Shown in pieces: positions 34,098-45,216 of a stretch of 64,000 bases of DNA; positions within the stretch are counted from its first letter, which is position 1; each line of letters begins with the position of its first letter. The notes under the pieces are model-generated. The model made no database searches. It was not told where the DNA came from and saw nothing but the letters and a program-made list of their open reading frames with translations. Source of the stretch: Anisodus tanguticus (taxonomy: Eukaryota; Streptophyta; Magnoliopsida; Solanales; Solanaceae); the NCBI GenBank assembly GCA_034509755.1, contig CM067559.1, forward strand, positions 32,602,032-32,666,031, written 5' to 3'. Position numbers and translations under genes: made by a program.

Positions 34098-35394
34098 AAT
34101 AAACCTCTTGCTTTTATTTGCTATATTTTCAAGACTATTCAGGAACTATTCTACTCAATCAATCCCAATCTGTAATTAACTTGTGTTTATTGCAATTTAA
34201 TTAATGCACTTCATTTCAAGCAAAAAGAGCTTGATTTTAGTTTTACAATCTAAATTTAATATCTATAATTTTTTGTGTTTAAAATGAACAATTTTCATTC
34301 TAGTTTTAAGTTCATATCATGTCAACATTCTTCAATATGACATATAACTCTTCTTCTTCTATTTTCTATATGCGCTTTTCACTCTCTTTTTTATCATGAG
34401 AAATTTCATCCTTGTATAATAGCAACTTGTATTACAAATAAAATATTTGAGTTTCAACGGATACATATGAGAATTAATTGTTAGATCAATGGTAAAAAGT
34501 ACGATCTTTAAAAATTCTATTCGAGCTCCACACATTGCAAATAATTTTAAAGAAATAATGTGGATACATATTCTATTAAGGACATTCAATTCTATAGATT
34601 GTGCAGTTCCACAGTTTCAGAATTTAGAAATGATCGACATGACTTGTACACGTACTCGACCATACAAAGCCTTGAAAGGGAAGGGGGAGGGTCATCAAAT
34701 GTTTGGTACGAGGTGTTGTACTAATACTGGAAATACATTTTAGTTTAATTAGGATAAGGAGGAAAAACAGGAGAGAAAATCCAAAAAAGAGAAATAGATA
34801 AATAGAATTCTTAATTTTTTTAATATATCACATCAGATTCTTTTTATCATGCTTTATATAGATCATTGCGACATTCGTTAACCTATTTCTCTACTGATTG
34901 CGTTTAAGATTAACTAAATCTCACCAGGCGGGTAACAAAATCACCAAAAGATGCAAATTTATTTTGTACAATTAACATAAATCAAAAAAGAAATCTGAGA
35001 GTATAGTACATAAAAATACATGAAACACTAATCAAACATGAATGAGAACTTCAAGAACTCAAAATATGAAAGAACAGATTTATCAGAGCATTAATGAGTA
35101 ACAAGAGAAAGAGTGATATTTTATTGTATAAGTGAGAGAAAGGAGAGAATGCAGCAGATGAGAGGGAGGCGTTGTAATATAGAAGGAGATTTATCTATAG
35201 TGTGGAAGACTAAGAGGATTTGAAAGAGTCGCATCAAATTCTTTTTTTAGAGATGGTGTTTTTTTTAGTGAAAATATTTTTGATTTAGTTATGATAAGGA
35301 GAAAAAACAAGAGGAAAACCTAAAAACAAAATCCAAAAAAAGAGAAAATATATAAATAGATTTTTTTAGTTTTTAGAAGTGGCATATCAAATTC
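34098..35394. other. Non-coding, no recognised feature
   Basis: AT-rich sequence without recognisable genes. GGAGAAAAAACAAGAGGAAAACC near 35300 partly repeats GGAGGAAAAACAGGAGAGAAAATCC near 34760, and both are followed by CCAAAAAAGAGAAA. This suggests an old duplication of about 100 bp. Confidence 0.45.
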
Positions 35395-36850
35395 ATTTTA
35401 GAGAAAATACATAAAATTTCCTCAAATTTGTCCACTTAACTTAGTTTAGTACTTTAACAGACGTTTATATACCCTTATTCTTAGTCTGAAGTGAAACAAA
35501 TACCCTCTTTTCAAAATAATCTCTGAATAATATTCACGAGTGTTATATACGTGCCTGATAAACACTATTTTCTTTTAATTATTATTATTTATTCATTTAT
35601 TATTATTTTTAGGTTTTCCTTCCTTCTCTCCTTAATAGCTGGCTCCATATTCTCTTCTGCTCAACTATGAGCCGAATTGACAATACTCATTTGGACTTCC
35701 TTCTCAGCCGTCAGCTTAGCTGATTTCAACACCACTTCACGCCAAATCGGTGTAGGTGGCACCATGCAAAGACGAAGTAACCAGCGGATTCCGGTGAAGG
35801 TGGGACAGTTTCAATCTCTACAACAACAATATATCCAGTGAAATTCCACAATGTAGGGTCTGAAGAGGGTAGAATGTATGCAGACCTTACTTCTACCTTA
35901 GCAAGTAGAGAGACTATTTTCGAGTGACACTCGACTCAAGACAAAGCACAAACACAGTTTCAATCTCTATTTTTAAATTTTGGATTTCTATTTATAAGGG
36001 GTAAGACCTAAGGAAGGTGATCTAATCAGTATTTAGAAATAAAACATAACTCGTGGTCAACCTTATCGGAAAAAAATGTGTGGGCTAATAAGTTTCCCTC
36101 AACTAATTTGATATTTATTTTATTTTATTTATGTGTACGATCAAATCTGGCAATTAAATTTATTTACAAAGAAATAAAAGAAAATAAAAAAGAATGGCGT
36201 GAAGGAGGGAGATGGCATCGAAAATTGTTGGTGCAGAAGCAAGAAAGAGAAAGAAAAGTCGGGAAATTGCTAATGCAGAAGCAAGAAAGAGAAAGAGAAA
36301 GATTAAGAAAGAAAAAAAATAAAATTATTAAAAAGATAATAAAAAATGGAAAATAAAATATTAAAAAAATAATTAAGTATAATAATTATATCATTCAATT
36401 AGAAGATGACACATATACCATTGGGATCATTTTCATTATTATTTTTTCGTTTGACGCGGGTTGAAAATCAGCATAGATCTGGAGATTCTCGAATAACCTT
36501 TCGAACTGCTGCTGAATCCATGGGCAGGCAAGAGAGAATCAGACGAACTGAAAGATCTTAGTAGCCAGAGGAAAAGAAAGCAAAAGCGATTTTCGTAGTA
36601 GCGGCGGGCGAAATGGGAGCTGCCTAAACCATGAAAACAGGGTTGTGGGAGAACAATACAAACATCGTGCAGCTAGACAGAGCAGACTTTTAAAAAATTG
36701 AGGATAATTCTTTTGCCATATCACTTGTTAAGCGGGTACTAAAATCACTTTAAATTAGAATAGATGGTAAGCAAACAACCGTAAAATTAAAGTGCTAAAC
36801 TAAGTTAAGTGAACAAGTTTGAGGGGCTTTTATATGTTTTTTCTTCTTTT
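35395..36850. mobile_element. Terminal-inverted-repeat DNA element (Mutator-like or long MITE)
   Basis: Left end GAGAAAATACATAAAATTTC continues CTCAAATTTGTCCACTTAAC and TTAGTTTAGTACTTTAA. The right end is its inverted copy (CCTCAAACTTGTTCACTTAA on the minus strand), a TIR of roughly 65-70 bp with moderate identity. Length is about 1.45 kb. No transposase was recognised inside; purine-rich runs at 36180-36340 give only a low-complexity frame. I could not find a clear target duplication, so placing it in Mutator rests only on the TIR length. Confidence 0.65.
35821..35953 (-). mobile_element. 133-bp SINE / truncated RTE-LINE retroposon with 16-bp target duplication
   Basis: On the minus strand the sequence ends in (TTG)n and contains the widespread solanaceous tail with GTAGGGTCTGAAGAGGGTAG (plus-strand form) and GCAGACCTTACTTCTACCTT. 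It is flanked by the exact 16-bp direct repeat ACAGTTTCAATCTCTA at 35805-35820 and 35954-35969. This shows insertion by target-primed reverse transcription into the older TIR element. The (TTG)n tail is shared by solanaceous TS-type SINEs and RTE-type LINEs, so which one it is cannot be decided from this length. Confidence 0.85.
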
Positions 36851-37209
36851 TACCTTGTTTTATATAGTGGATTTACATTATGGACTGAATAAGAGTAAAA
36901 TATAAAGCTTAGGGACTAAAAGACACATTACTTATTGTGTGAAATTTTGCTTCTTTTTTCTGCCACCACCGTCTTTTACCTTCTTGTTCTGACCTTATAC
37001 TAAATTGAAAAGTTGAAAACAAATCGAAAAAGGGTTAACACTTAACACCAATGAACTAAGTTTGTCTGTAACAAATCAAATATACCCCATGTTCTTTCCC
37101 TTCATTATTTCCCAGTCCTCTAAGTGTTCATAAATTGGTTAATTTATACATTTTGTTTCAATTAGTTTTCAGATTTGTCATAATTAATAGTGTTGTTTGG
37201 TTCTAAATC
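36851..37209 (+). promoter_or_regulatory. Upstream region of the cap methyltransferase gene
   Basis: AT-rich interval immediately before the start codon, containing the promoter and 5' UTR by position. I see no element that can be named with confidence. The TIR element ends about 360 bp upstream of the ATG, so the retained upstream region is short. Confidence 0.4.
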
Positions 37210-40200
37210 ATGAAGAGAGGTTACTCAGAATCTCCATCTTCTAGTTCTTTTGGACCTCCTCAATCCAAATTTAAACACAACCCTGAAGGTATTTTATCCT
37301 CCTTTTCTTGATTTTTATTACCTTTTTCTTTGTATTATATGGATATATCATATTGATTAATTCTTGCATTAATATTAAATCAAATTAGAGACTTTACTGT
37401 TGTTTTAGCTCAACCCCAGATGGTAATTTTTCTCCTATTTTTGTTTTCAAACAACCCCACTTGATGGGTACAATTTATTCATTTGTTTGTTGCATTAGTA
37501 TGCATAAAGTTGGGAACTTTACTTTTGTACTCCCTCCGTCCCAATTTATGTGATATAGTTTGACTGGACACAAAGTTTAAGGAATAAAGAAAGACTTTTG
37601 AATCATTTGGTCTAAAACAAATCAAGTATATTTGTGTGATTATAAATCATCTCATTAAGTGTAAAACATAAAGTTTAACGTTAAATTGTTGTCAAATATT
37701 GAAATGTATCATTTTTTTTAGACGGACTAAAAAGTAAAGTGTATCACATAAATTGGGACAGAGGGAGTATAAGCACAGCCCTCATATTTTCTTTTAAGAC
37801 AAATCTCACTTGATTATTGACAATTCTTTTTATGGATATGGATACAACATACTTGTTCATTGTTGTATTAGTATCCATAAAGTTAGTAACTTTACTTATG
37901 TATAAGCACAACCCAGAAGTTAGTTTTCTCATACCTTCGTTTAAGAAAATCTGACTTGATAATTGACATTTCTTTGTATAGATATGGATACAGCATAGTT
38001 ATTCATTGTTGTATTAGTACCCATAAAGTTGGTGAATTTACTGTTTCTGAAGCATACCGTAGAAGAGAATTTTCTCATATTTTTCTTTTATAGAAACCAA
38101 ATTTGTTTTTTATTACCTGTCGCTGTGTAGAATGGATACAACATATTTGTTCATTTTAGATAGGAATATTTGGAGGTCGAGGATTAGGGTAGAAGGTTTG
38201 TAGGTAGTTGAGTAATGTCGCATTCTGTGTAGGAGAGTAGGGGGCTAGCCTCATCTTCTCCTTTCTTAGTAGTATTATCTAGGTATCGCATAGTTCCTTA
38301 CTTTTCAGTGTGTATTATTATTTGTTGCTTCATTTGTTTTGTATCTTGATATTTTGTTGTCTTATTTTTGTTACAATTTTGCATCGATTACTTCTCTTTT
38401 GAGCCGAGGGTCTATCAGAAACAACCTCTCTACCCCACAAAGGTAGGGGCAAGGTTTGCGTACATCCTACCCTCCTCAGACCCCCACTTGTGGGAATACA
38501 CCGGGTATGTTGTTGTTGTTGCATTAGTAATAAGAAGGATACTATTATTTTAGCTCCTAAAGTGTTTTGGTACAATTGTTGTAATGTTTGAATTTTATTT
38601 ACTATGCAAGGTGGTTGTTTAATTGCTAGGGGCGATGTATTATGCCTTAAAAATTTGATCTTGTGATGCTAAACTTTAGGAAGTTGTAACCCTTTTGGAT
38701 AAAGAAGCCAGAAGTTGGTTTTAATTTGAAGTTTGAACTGGTGTCAGGCGACACTCATTTTCTGGAAGATGAGAGTACAAAAATCTTTGCCAGGAAGGTG
38801 GCTGATCATTACAGTGCGAGGATCAACCAAACTCTTGAAGAGCGCGAAGCAAGTCCTATCATCCATTTAAAGAAACTTAACAATTGGGTATGTCTTGTTT
38901 ATTCGTAGGTGGGGTTATTTCTGCATAGTTCATTACTAATGAAGTTTTCTCGTGTGTTAGATCAAGAGTGTCTTGATTCAACTTTATGCCAAAAGAGGGG
39001 ATGCAGTTCTTGATCTTGCTTGTGGAAAGGTACTTTTTCTGGAAGTAAAATTTCTAGGTGGTAATTAAGAAGTAGTCATGCATCTTATTTTCACTTTCTG
39101 TTTAAACCAGGGAGGCGATCTCATTAAATGGGATAAAGCAAAGATTGGATATTACGTCGGTATTGATATAGCCGATGGTTCGGTAAGTTCCTGCTGGATG
39201 AATACTTTTTTGTTTCTTCTGTGCTTGCCACTGCAAGACAAAGCTCCCTTTCAGCAAGCTATTTACACGTTGTTTAACGTGGTGGGCCAAACCTTAGGAC
39301 CAACCGCAGTGGTCAAAGCTCGTGAGGGTGCTATGCATCTGATCAAAATGCTATCCTGTAATTTTTGCTATCATAATCCCCAATACTAGCTGATCAAATT
39401 TAAATAACTAGTGGCTGACGAGAATAATTGACCAGCAAGATTGCCTATAATATAAAGAAGTATTGACCAGCAGCATCTGTTATATTTGAGCCATGTGTGT
39501 GCATGCTTCTCCGTAGATAATTTAAAATGAAAATGAAGTGGAGCATGCGTACACTGCCTTGGCTGAGAAATCAGCGGAGTAATGATTATTTCCCTGTGAT
39601 ATTTGTTTAATCGAATACGAGGGTTGATCTTCTGTCTGTCGCAGAACTATTTCCATGTGTCTGTTTTATAATTGAGCAATAAAACATGAATATGGGAAGC
39701 ATAAATTCTAACCTGTTGACATCAGTCCTAAATGATTCAGGCATAGGAGATACTGGCGTTTCTTAATTGAGTCCTCCATTTAGTAGATTCACATTCTAGG
39801 GTTCTTCCTTTATTTACAGGAATGATTATCTATCTTATAGAAGGTTATATTCCTCTATATTTCTTTTGACCAAGTAAAGTAATTATATTTCTCTATATAT
39901 TTATGTTAAATTCTGGTTTTGAGGTTTATGTTTTTCTTTTCTATTGTATTTGAGTGCTAGCCTGACCTTTGATATTATTCTTGAATTATGTAAAGATAGA
40001 AGACTGCCGAACCCGTTATAATGGCGAGGCAGATCACCATCAGCGACGCAAAAAGTTTTCGTTTCCTGCCAGACTTCTGTGTGGAGATTGTTTTGAGGTA
40101 AATCAGCTGACTACATGATCAAGTTTTCTCATTATTTCAGATGGAACTGAAAATTCGTATCTTTTTGTTGCTATCTTTCTTTTCGTATAGATTAGGAATG

Positions 40201-43200
40201 TATGATGGATGATTTCCTAGACATACGACGACCTTAGATGTCATGTCATTAGCTGTATGTGTAGTGATAACCAATATTTGCTTAAAACCACTGATACTCC
40301 GAACAGCTTCGTGCTTTTGTTGAAACATCGAGGGGAATGACTCTACTGATATCTTGTGTGGTATATTTCAGGTTCGTTTGGATAAGGTTTTAGTAGATGA
40401 TGCACCTTTTGATGTTTGTAGCTGTCAGGTATGTCAGTCTCCTGCATTTCCTATAATATAGCTAGCATTGTTCTTTAGGGAGTTAGGTGAAAAACATAGT
40501 TTGAGACTTTGTTCTCAATGAACATTTTATCGTTTTACCATAAAAATATTTCCAACATGTTGCTGGTGGGAGGTGGCAGGTATCCAGTGGATTTAGTCGA
40601 GGTATGCGCAAGTTGGCCTAGACATCACTGACATTAAAAAAAAAAATTCCTACTAGTTAGTAGTTATTTTATGGCTTAATTGAACTACTTTTCTAATATC
40701 CCTTAGCCAATAGAGGTACATGCTTCTATGAGTTGAATAACTTTATAAAACAACTTCGCATGCTACGAGCAAATGTGAGGTGTTTTGGATATGTGATGAC
40801 CTCGTAAATATCTATTCTCAAGCTTCCATATTTTGGTTCCTGGCTATGTTAAATGTACCCTTTGTCCTCTTTTGGTTCTTGTCCATCTTTACTTGCTATT
40901 TTGCCAATGAAACTTGAAAACTCGTTAGTTTGTTCAGAAGCTTTACCAAACTAGCTCACTGGAAAAAGGAGTATACTCCACATCTTTCTTAAATTGAAAA
41001 GGAAAAAACTTTAGTGAAGTAGAGGTTGAGGAGAGGTGGTTGTGTACAGTGTCCTCTGAATTGGATGCCTCTGCCTAGTAGCTGGAGATGTGAAAGCCCT
41101 TTATCCAGAAATTATGCATCTTCCGGGTGGCCTTCTACAGATTCTAAGCTAAGAAAACTTGAAATGTGCAGTTTGCTATGCATTATTCGTGGTCTACCGA
41201 GGCACGTGCACGGCGTGCACTAGCCAATGTCTCAGCTTTACTACGACCTGGAGGAATATTTATTGGAACAATGCCAGATGCCAATGTCATCATCAAGAAG
41301 TATAGAGAAGGTTTATCTTTTGCTCAATTCTGCCCTGCTTGTCCCTGTTGAATCTATAAATGTGATGTCTTTGTGATATATCCTTACTCTCATCACTAGC
41401 TTTTCAGTTAAATGGTCAAGGACCTGAAGTGCAACTAGAAAATTGTTCTTCATTTTTTTTCCTCCTTTTTTTGTTTTTGTGGGGGTGGGCTGTGGGGTGT
41501 GGTTCTTTGATTTTTGCCTGATCCAGTCAACCATTCAACTGTGCATCAAATTTAAATTAGTTGGGTTGGCTATGTAAATCCTTTATATCCTCTGCTTGGG
41601 CCTATTTTCGCCCAGTATTGACAAATAATTGCTTGTAAGGCACATAAGGATTCCTTCAGAACTAGAAGTTACCTAAATCTAACTCTTTTTCCTACCCTTA
41701 CATATGAGTATCCAAATAGACAAAAGACTTCTACCAAACATTCGACCTGATGCAAGTATAACATCTGCAACAAAACTTTAATCCTAACTTGTTGGTATAT
41801 ATGGGTCCTTCGCTTCTATTGTATTCTTTTCTTTGTTAAGCATGCGCCGATTTTGAGATTGTAGGTCATTTAAGACAATTTTCCTTCATGCGATTTTAGG
41901 TCTACATCGTTCCTTAGTACCTTTAATCATCATGAAAGTATCACACCTACATATGGGTGCATTTGGAGGTCCATGTAGGATATAGCCAAACCATCTTAGA
42001 TGACCTTTTCTCTGTGTTTTATTTGAAGCCTCTGTGATAATTTCTAATATTGTTCAATTTTTTGTGACCGTGTATCCATCACTCTGACTAGTGGAGTGAT
42101 GGTTTCATTGCAAATTTTTGAAATGTGTTATGTGGTTGTTTTTTATACAAGACTGTTGATATATGGTTCCTGTTTGTCTTTGGAAGTGCAGCTGAGGGGC
42201 TAGCCTTTGGTAATAGTGTCTATTGGATAAAGTTTGATGAAGAATTTTCAGAGAAGGTAAATTGTGTTGTCGTTTTCTAGTAATGTTCTAATTTCTGTTT
42301 TTTTTCTACTCTTTAAGTATTCACGTATTAAAATCTTCTATTGTTGCAGAAATTTAAATCTTCAAATCCTTTTGGCATCAAATACAAGTTCCATCTGGAG
42401 GTGTGTAGACCTTTACACCTTCCGATATATGTTAGTTGTGTTCTTTAAGCTTATTGCTAATGATTTTAGTGTGTACGTGTTCCTTTGTTGATTTTAGTTG
42501 TAAAGCATAATTCTCAGCTTCCATTGGAATCACTTATATGCTTTTTACTTATTTGTTCTATAGATAGATAGTTTATACATGTACGGTTTTCAGTTTTTGC
42601 TTTACGCGTTTAGAATCATGCTCATTGAAGGATTTTTATTTGTCATTTTGATTAGTCTCCATGATTTGCAAGTTCTAGCAGACTAAATAACTGTTCTTAC
42701 TCTATTTCTTATGGATTTGCTTGTGCTATGAATGAAACCAAACACTATTTTTGGGCTCAAAACTCATTTATTAATTTTTGATCAGACAATAGTTTATGTA
42801 CATATATCAACAGGCTGAGAATTCCCATCCATCTTAACACGACTAACTAAAGATTATATGTATTATATGCTTGGAATCTTATCATCCTCCTATTAAATCC
42901 TGGAAACTGACATAGGGTTATCCTCCTATTAAATCCTGAAAAACAAGCTACGGTCCTGATATTGAAAATCCTTTGATTGCATAAATGTGTGAATATATAT
43001 GATTTCTCTGCTTATCAACAAATAAACAGTCAATATTTGGATTGTAGGATGCTGTTGACTGTCCCGAGTGGATTGTTCCTTTCCATGTCTTCAAGGCAAT
43101 GGCAGAAGAGGTATTAGCGTGTGTGCTTTTCCACTTTCAGTTGTTGGATATATTTCTTCACTACAGGCCATTTGTTTTTTTGACTTTATTATCCTCTTTA

Positions 43201-44193
43201 AATGAATACAAAAAAATTGTAGGTGTATATGTGCCATTTTTTTATTTTTATCCTTTTTATTTAAATCAAGACCATGGTAGGTTCTCTTTTTTATTGAGTA
43301 GGAGGCATTTTCTTGATTGAGAGTGCTCTCTAGTGTTAGTTATGAGACAAAATGAGGGATAAATTACACACCACAAAATCCTTCTAGTAAGGATACAAAG
43401 CATAATTACTGATATTTAAAGGATTGCCACTTAGGAAGGCATAATAAGTTTCTTGCCTTCTCGGTTTGTTCTGACAGTGTTTTTATTTTTTTATTTTTGA
43501 TGCAGTATGACTTCGAGCTAGTTTTTGTGAAGAATAACCACGAATTTGTGGATGAATACATGAAGAAACCAGAGTTCGTTGAGCTAATGAGGAGGCTCGG
43601 TGCATTAGGTGATGGGAACCAAGACCAGGGTAAGTTTAGTTATCTTGGATGCTGAATATAGGCCTGTGCTCTTTCATCCAAGTATGTGTTGATATTTGAT
43701 ACTTGTTTCATATGCCAACCTAAAACTTGTGTTATTGACATATTTTGCTAATAACAGGTACTCTATCACCAGACGAATGGGAGGTGGCCTACCTTTATTT
43801 GGCATTTGTTCTGAGGAAGGTACGAACTACCTAATTCATGTTTTAATATTACCATTGTTTCTTAAACAGTAATCCACGACCCAAACTGGAGATGTGTGTG
43901 TGTGGGAGGGGGGGGGGGGAGGGGATGACTTGTTGACCCCAAGCTTATCCCTTAACCCCGTAACATTCTAGGTATCATATTAGACACCAAAATATGTCAT
44001 ACGTGGGAATCTTGCTTATAAAAATGGCGTTTGCATGGATAATGGCACTGATTCTAGTGATTTTGATCTTGGTAAAATCTTGTTTATTTTTCAGCGAGGG
44101 CAACCTGATCAAACACGAAAAAACTCTAGACGAGACAAAGGGAAGATGCATTTGAACAAAGAAGATATCGAGAATGTTAACGGTGCAGTGTAG
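37210..44193 (+). CDS. mRNA cap guanine-N7 methyltransferase (13 coding exons)
   Basis: Transfers a methyl group from S-adenosylmethionine to N7 of the guanosine cap of nascent nuclear mRNA. Exons: 37210-37288, 38748-38887, 38961-39029, 39111-39182, 39996-40097, 40372-40428, 41172-41310, 42192-42256, 42350-42400, 43048-43110, 43506-43629, 43758-43819, 44095-44193. All introns are GT-AG, and the joined frame is 1122 nt, 373 residues, with no internal stop. That is close to the ~370 residues of the Arabidopsis enzyme. The ATG opens MKRGYSESPSSS, as in plant homologues. SAM-binding motif I (VLDLACGKGGDLIKWD) is at about residues 89-104, then YYVGIDIADGS; FAMHYSW and GTMPDANVI follow, and the C-terminus is basic. 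All expected core blocks are present. Only the splice sites are predicted. Confidence 0.95.
37289..38160 (+). repeat. Degenerate ~140-bp tandem repeat in intron 1 of the cap methyltransferase gene
   Basis: Around five imperfect copies of a unit containing TTGTATTAGTACCCATAAAG, AACTTTACT, TTTCTCAT, a T-rich piece, ACTTGATTATTGACA and TATGGATACAACATA. Clear copies lie near 37460-37520, 37780-37920, 37920-38050 and 38050-38150. The Stowaway MITE at 37530-37767 interrupts the series. Confidence 0.65.
37530..37767. mobile_element. Stowaway MITE in intron 1
   Basis: 238-bp element with left end CTCCCTCCGTCCCAATTTAT and right end the inverse of CTCCCTCTGTCCCAATTTAT, flanked by TA on both sides (37528-37529 and 37768-37769). 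TA duplication and this TIR are diagnostic of Stowaway (Tc1/mariner-derived) MITEs. Non-coding. Confidence 0.9.
38150..38522 (+). mobile_element. RTE-LINE 3' end or TS-type SINE in intron 1
   Basis: Contains AGGTCGAGGATTAGGGTAGA, then GCATAGTTCCTTAC, GAGCCGAGGGTCTATCAGAA, ACCTCTCTACC, GTAGGGGCAAGGTTTGCGTA, CCCCCACTTGTGGGAATACA and ends in GTATG(TTG)n. This is the dispersed solanaceous tail also seen at 35821-35953. It has no coding frame; the overlapping 81-codon minus-strand frame is chance. The left border and target duplication are uncertain. Confidence 0.7.
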
Positions 44194-44320
44194 TGCTTTT
44201 CTCCGACCTTTGAAACTAAAAAGACCGTTATGGCACATGAGGAAGTATCTGAAAGGAAGAGGAACAGCCAACAAAATGTGCCCCCAAGTCGATAAATCGA
44301 GCTGCTAATCAATTTTGCAG

Positions 44321-44326
44321 AATAAA
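44321..44326 (+). terminator. Polyadenylation signal of the cap methyltransferase gene
   Basis: AATAAA 128 bp after the stop codon, in an otherwise unremarkable 3' UTR. Its use is inferred from position. Confidence 0.5.
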
Positions 44327-45216
44327 GACTGTAGTTTTGGCCTAATAATTTGTTACAACTTTATTATATAATACTCCAGCATAAAATGTGAGCCAGCATA
44401 ATTGAAAAAAACTGGCTTCTTTTCAGTTGATGTGGGGCAGAGGTGGCTGGTAGTCACCAGTGCAATGTTTGTCCACCCGCAACTTACCATGTAATATTCT
44501 GTACCATTACAAATTGAAAGAGAAATAATATAGCCAATTTTTTTTTTCTGGAATATCAAGATCAAAATGTTTCAGAGATCTAAGACAATAGAACGGTGAT
44601 ATCAAGATCAAATAAATGTTGTTTGATTACTTATGTTGTCATCACACACTTGAGGGTAGCTTGTCTAGTACTATTCCATTTCACAGCACTCAACAACTCC
44701 AATGGAGGCAACTTATTGATTGATTGTTGAGACTCACTAATCTACTTTTAACAATACAAGATTTATATATCAAGACAAAAAGGATGGGAAAGAATGGTAG
44801 TAGATAACTTTTGAAATTCTAATTCTGGGAGTACCACAAGTTCAACATGTAAATTACAAAAAGACAATAATATGCTTAATGTACATGTCATCAAAACACA
44901 GATACAACTCCATACTCCAGATAAGTCTAATATGCTTATTTCTCATGCCTTTCTTCGTTCATGGTTCGATATTTTAGTGTTCGGAACCACACCAATCTAT
45001 TCCGAACTTGGTGGTAAACTCTACTGCAGTGAGGATACTATTGGGCAGGGATACTATTGGGTAGGTCCTGCAAAAAAATAGCTCGATGCCAGGATGGTAA
45101 AAAACTTTAACATCTCTCATTCTTATTACTTTTTCAACATGAAAATGAGGGGGGGGAAAATCAAAAGGTTGTTTATTCAAAATTCAAATTGTGATATCCC
45201 TTCTCTCCTACATTCC
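44327..45216. other. Convergent intergenic region
   Basis: Lies between the cap methyltransferase gene (plus strand) and the resistance-gene relic (minus strand), and so holds both 3' UTR/terminator regions. There is a local tandem GATACTATTGGG duplication at about 45035-45060. No further gene seen. Confidence 0.5.

Noticed and set aside
36180..36356. Lys/Glu/Arg-rich frame, coiled-coil-like
   Set aside because: Purine-rich low-complexity DNA inside the TIR element; no homologue recognised.
39078..39389. 103-codon frame across exon 4 of the cap methyltransferase gene
   Set aside because: It reads through the splice donor at 39183 into intron 4. Homologous enzymes continue with exon 5 (IEDCRTRYNG...).
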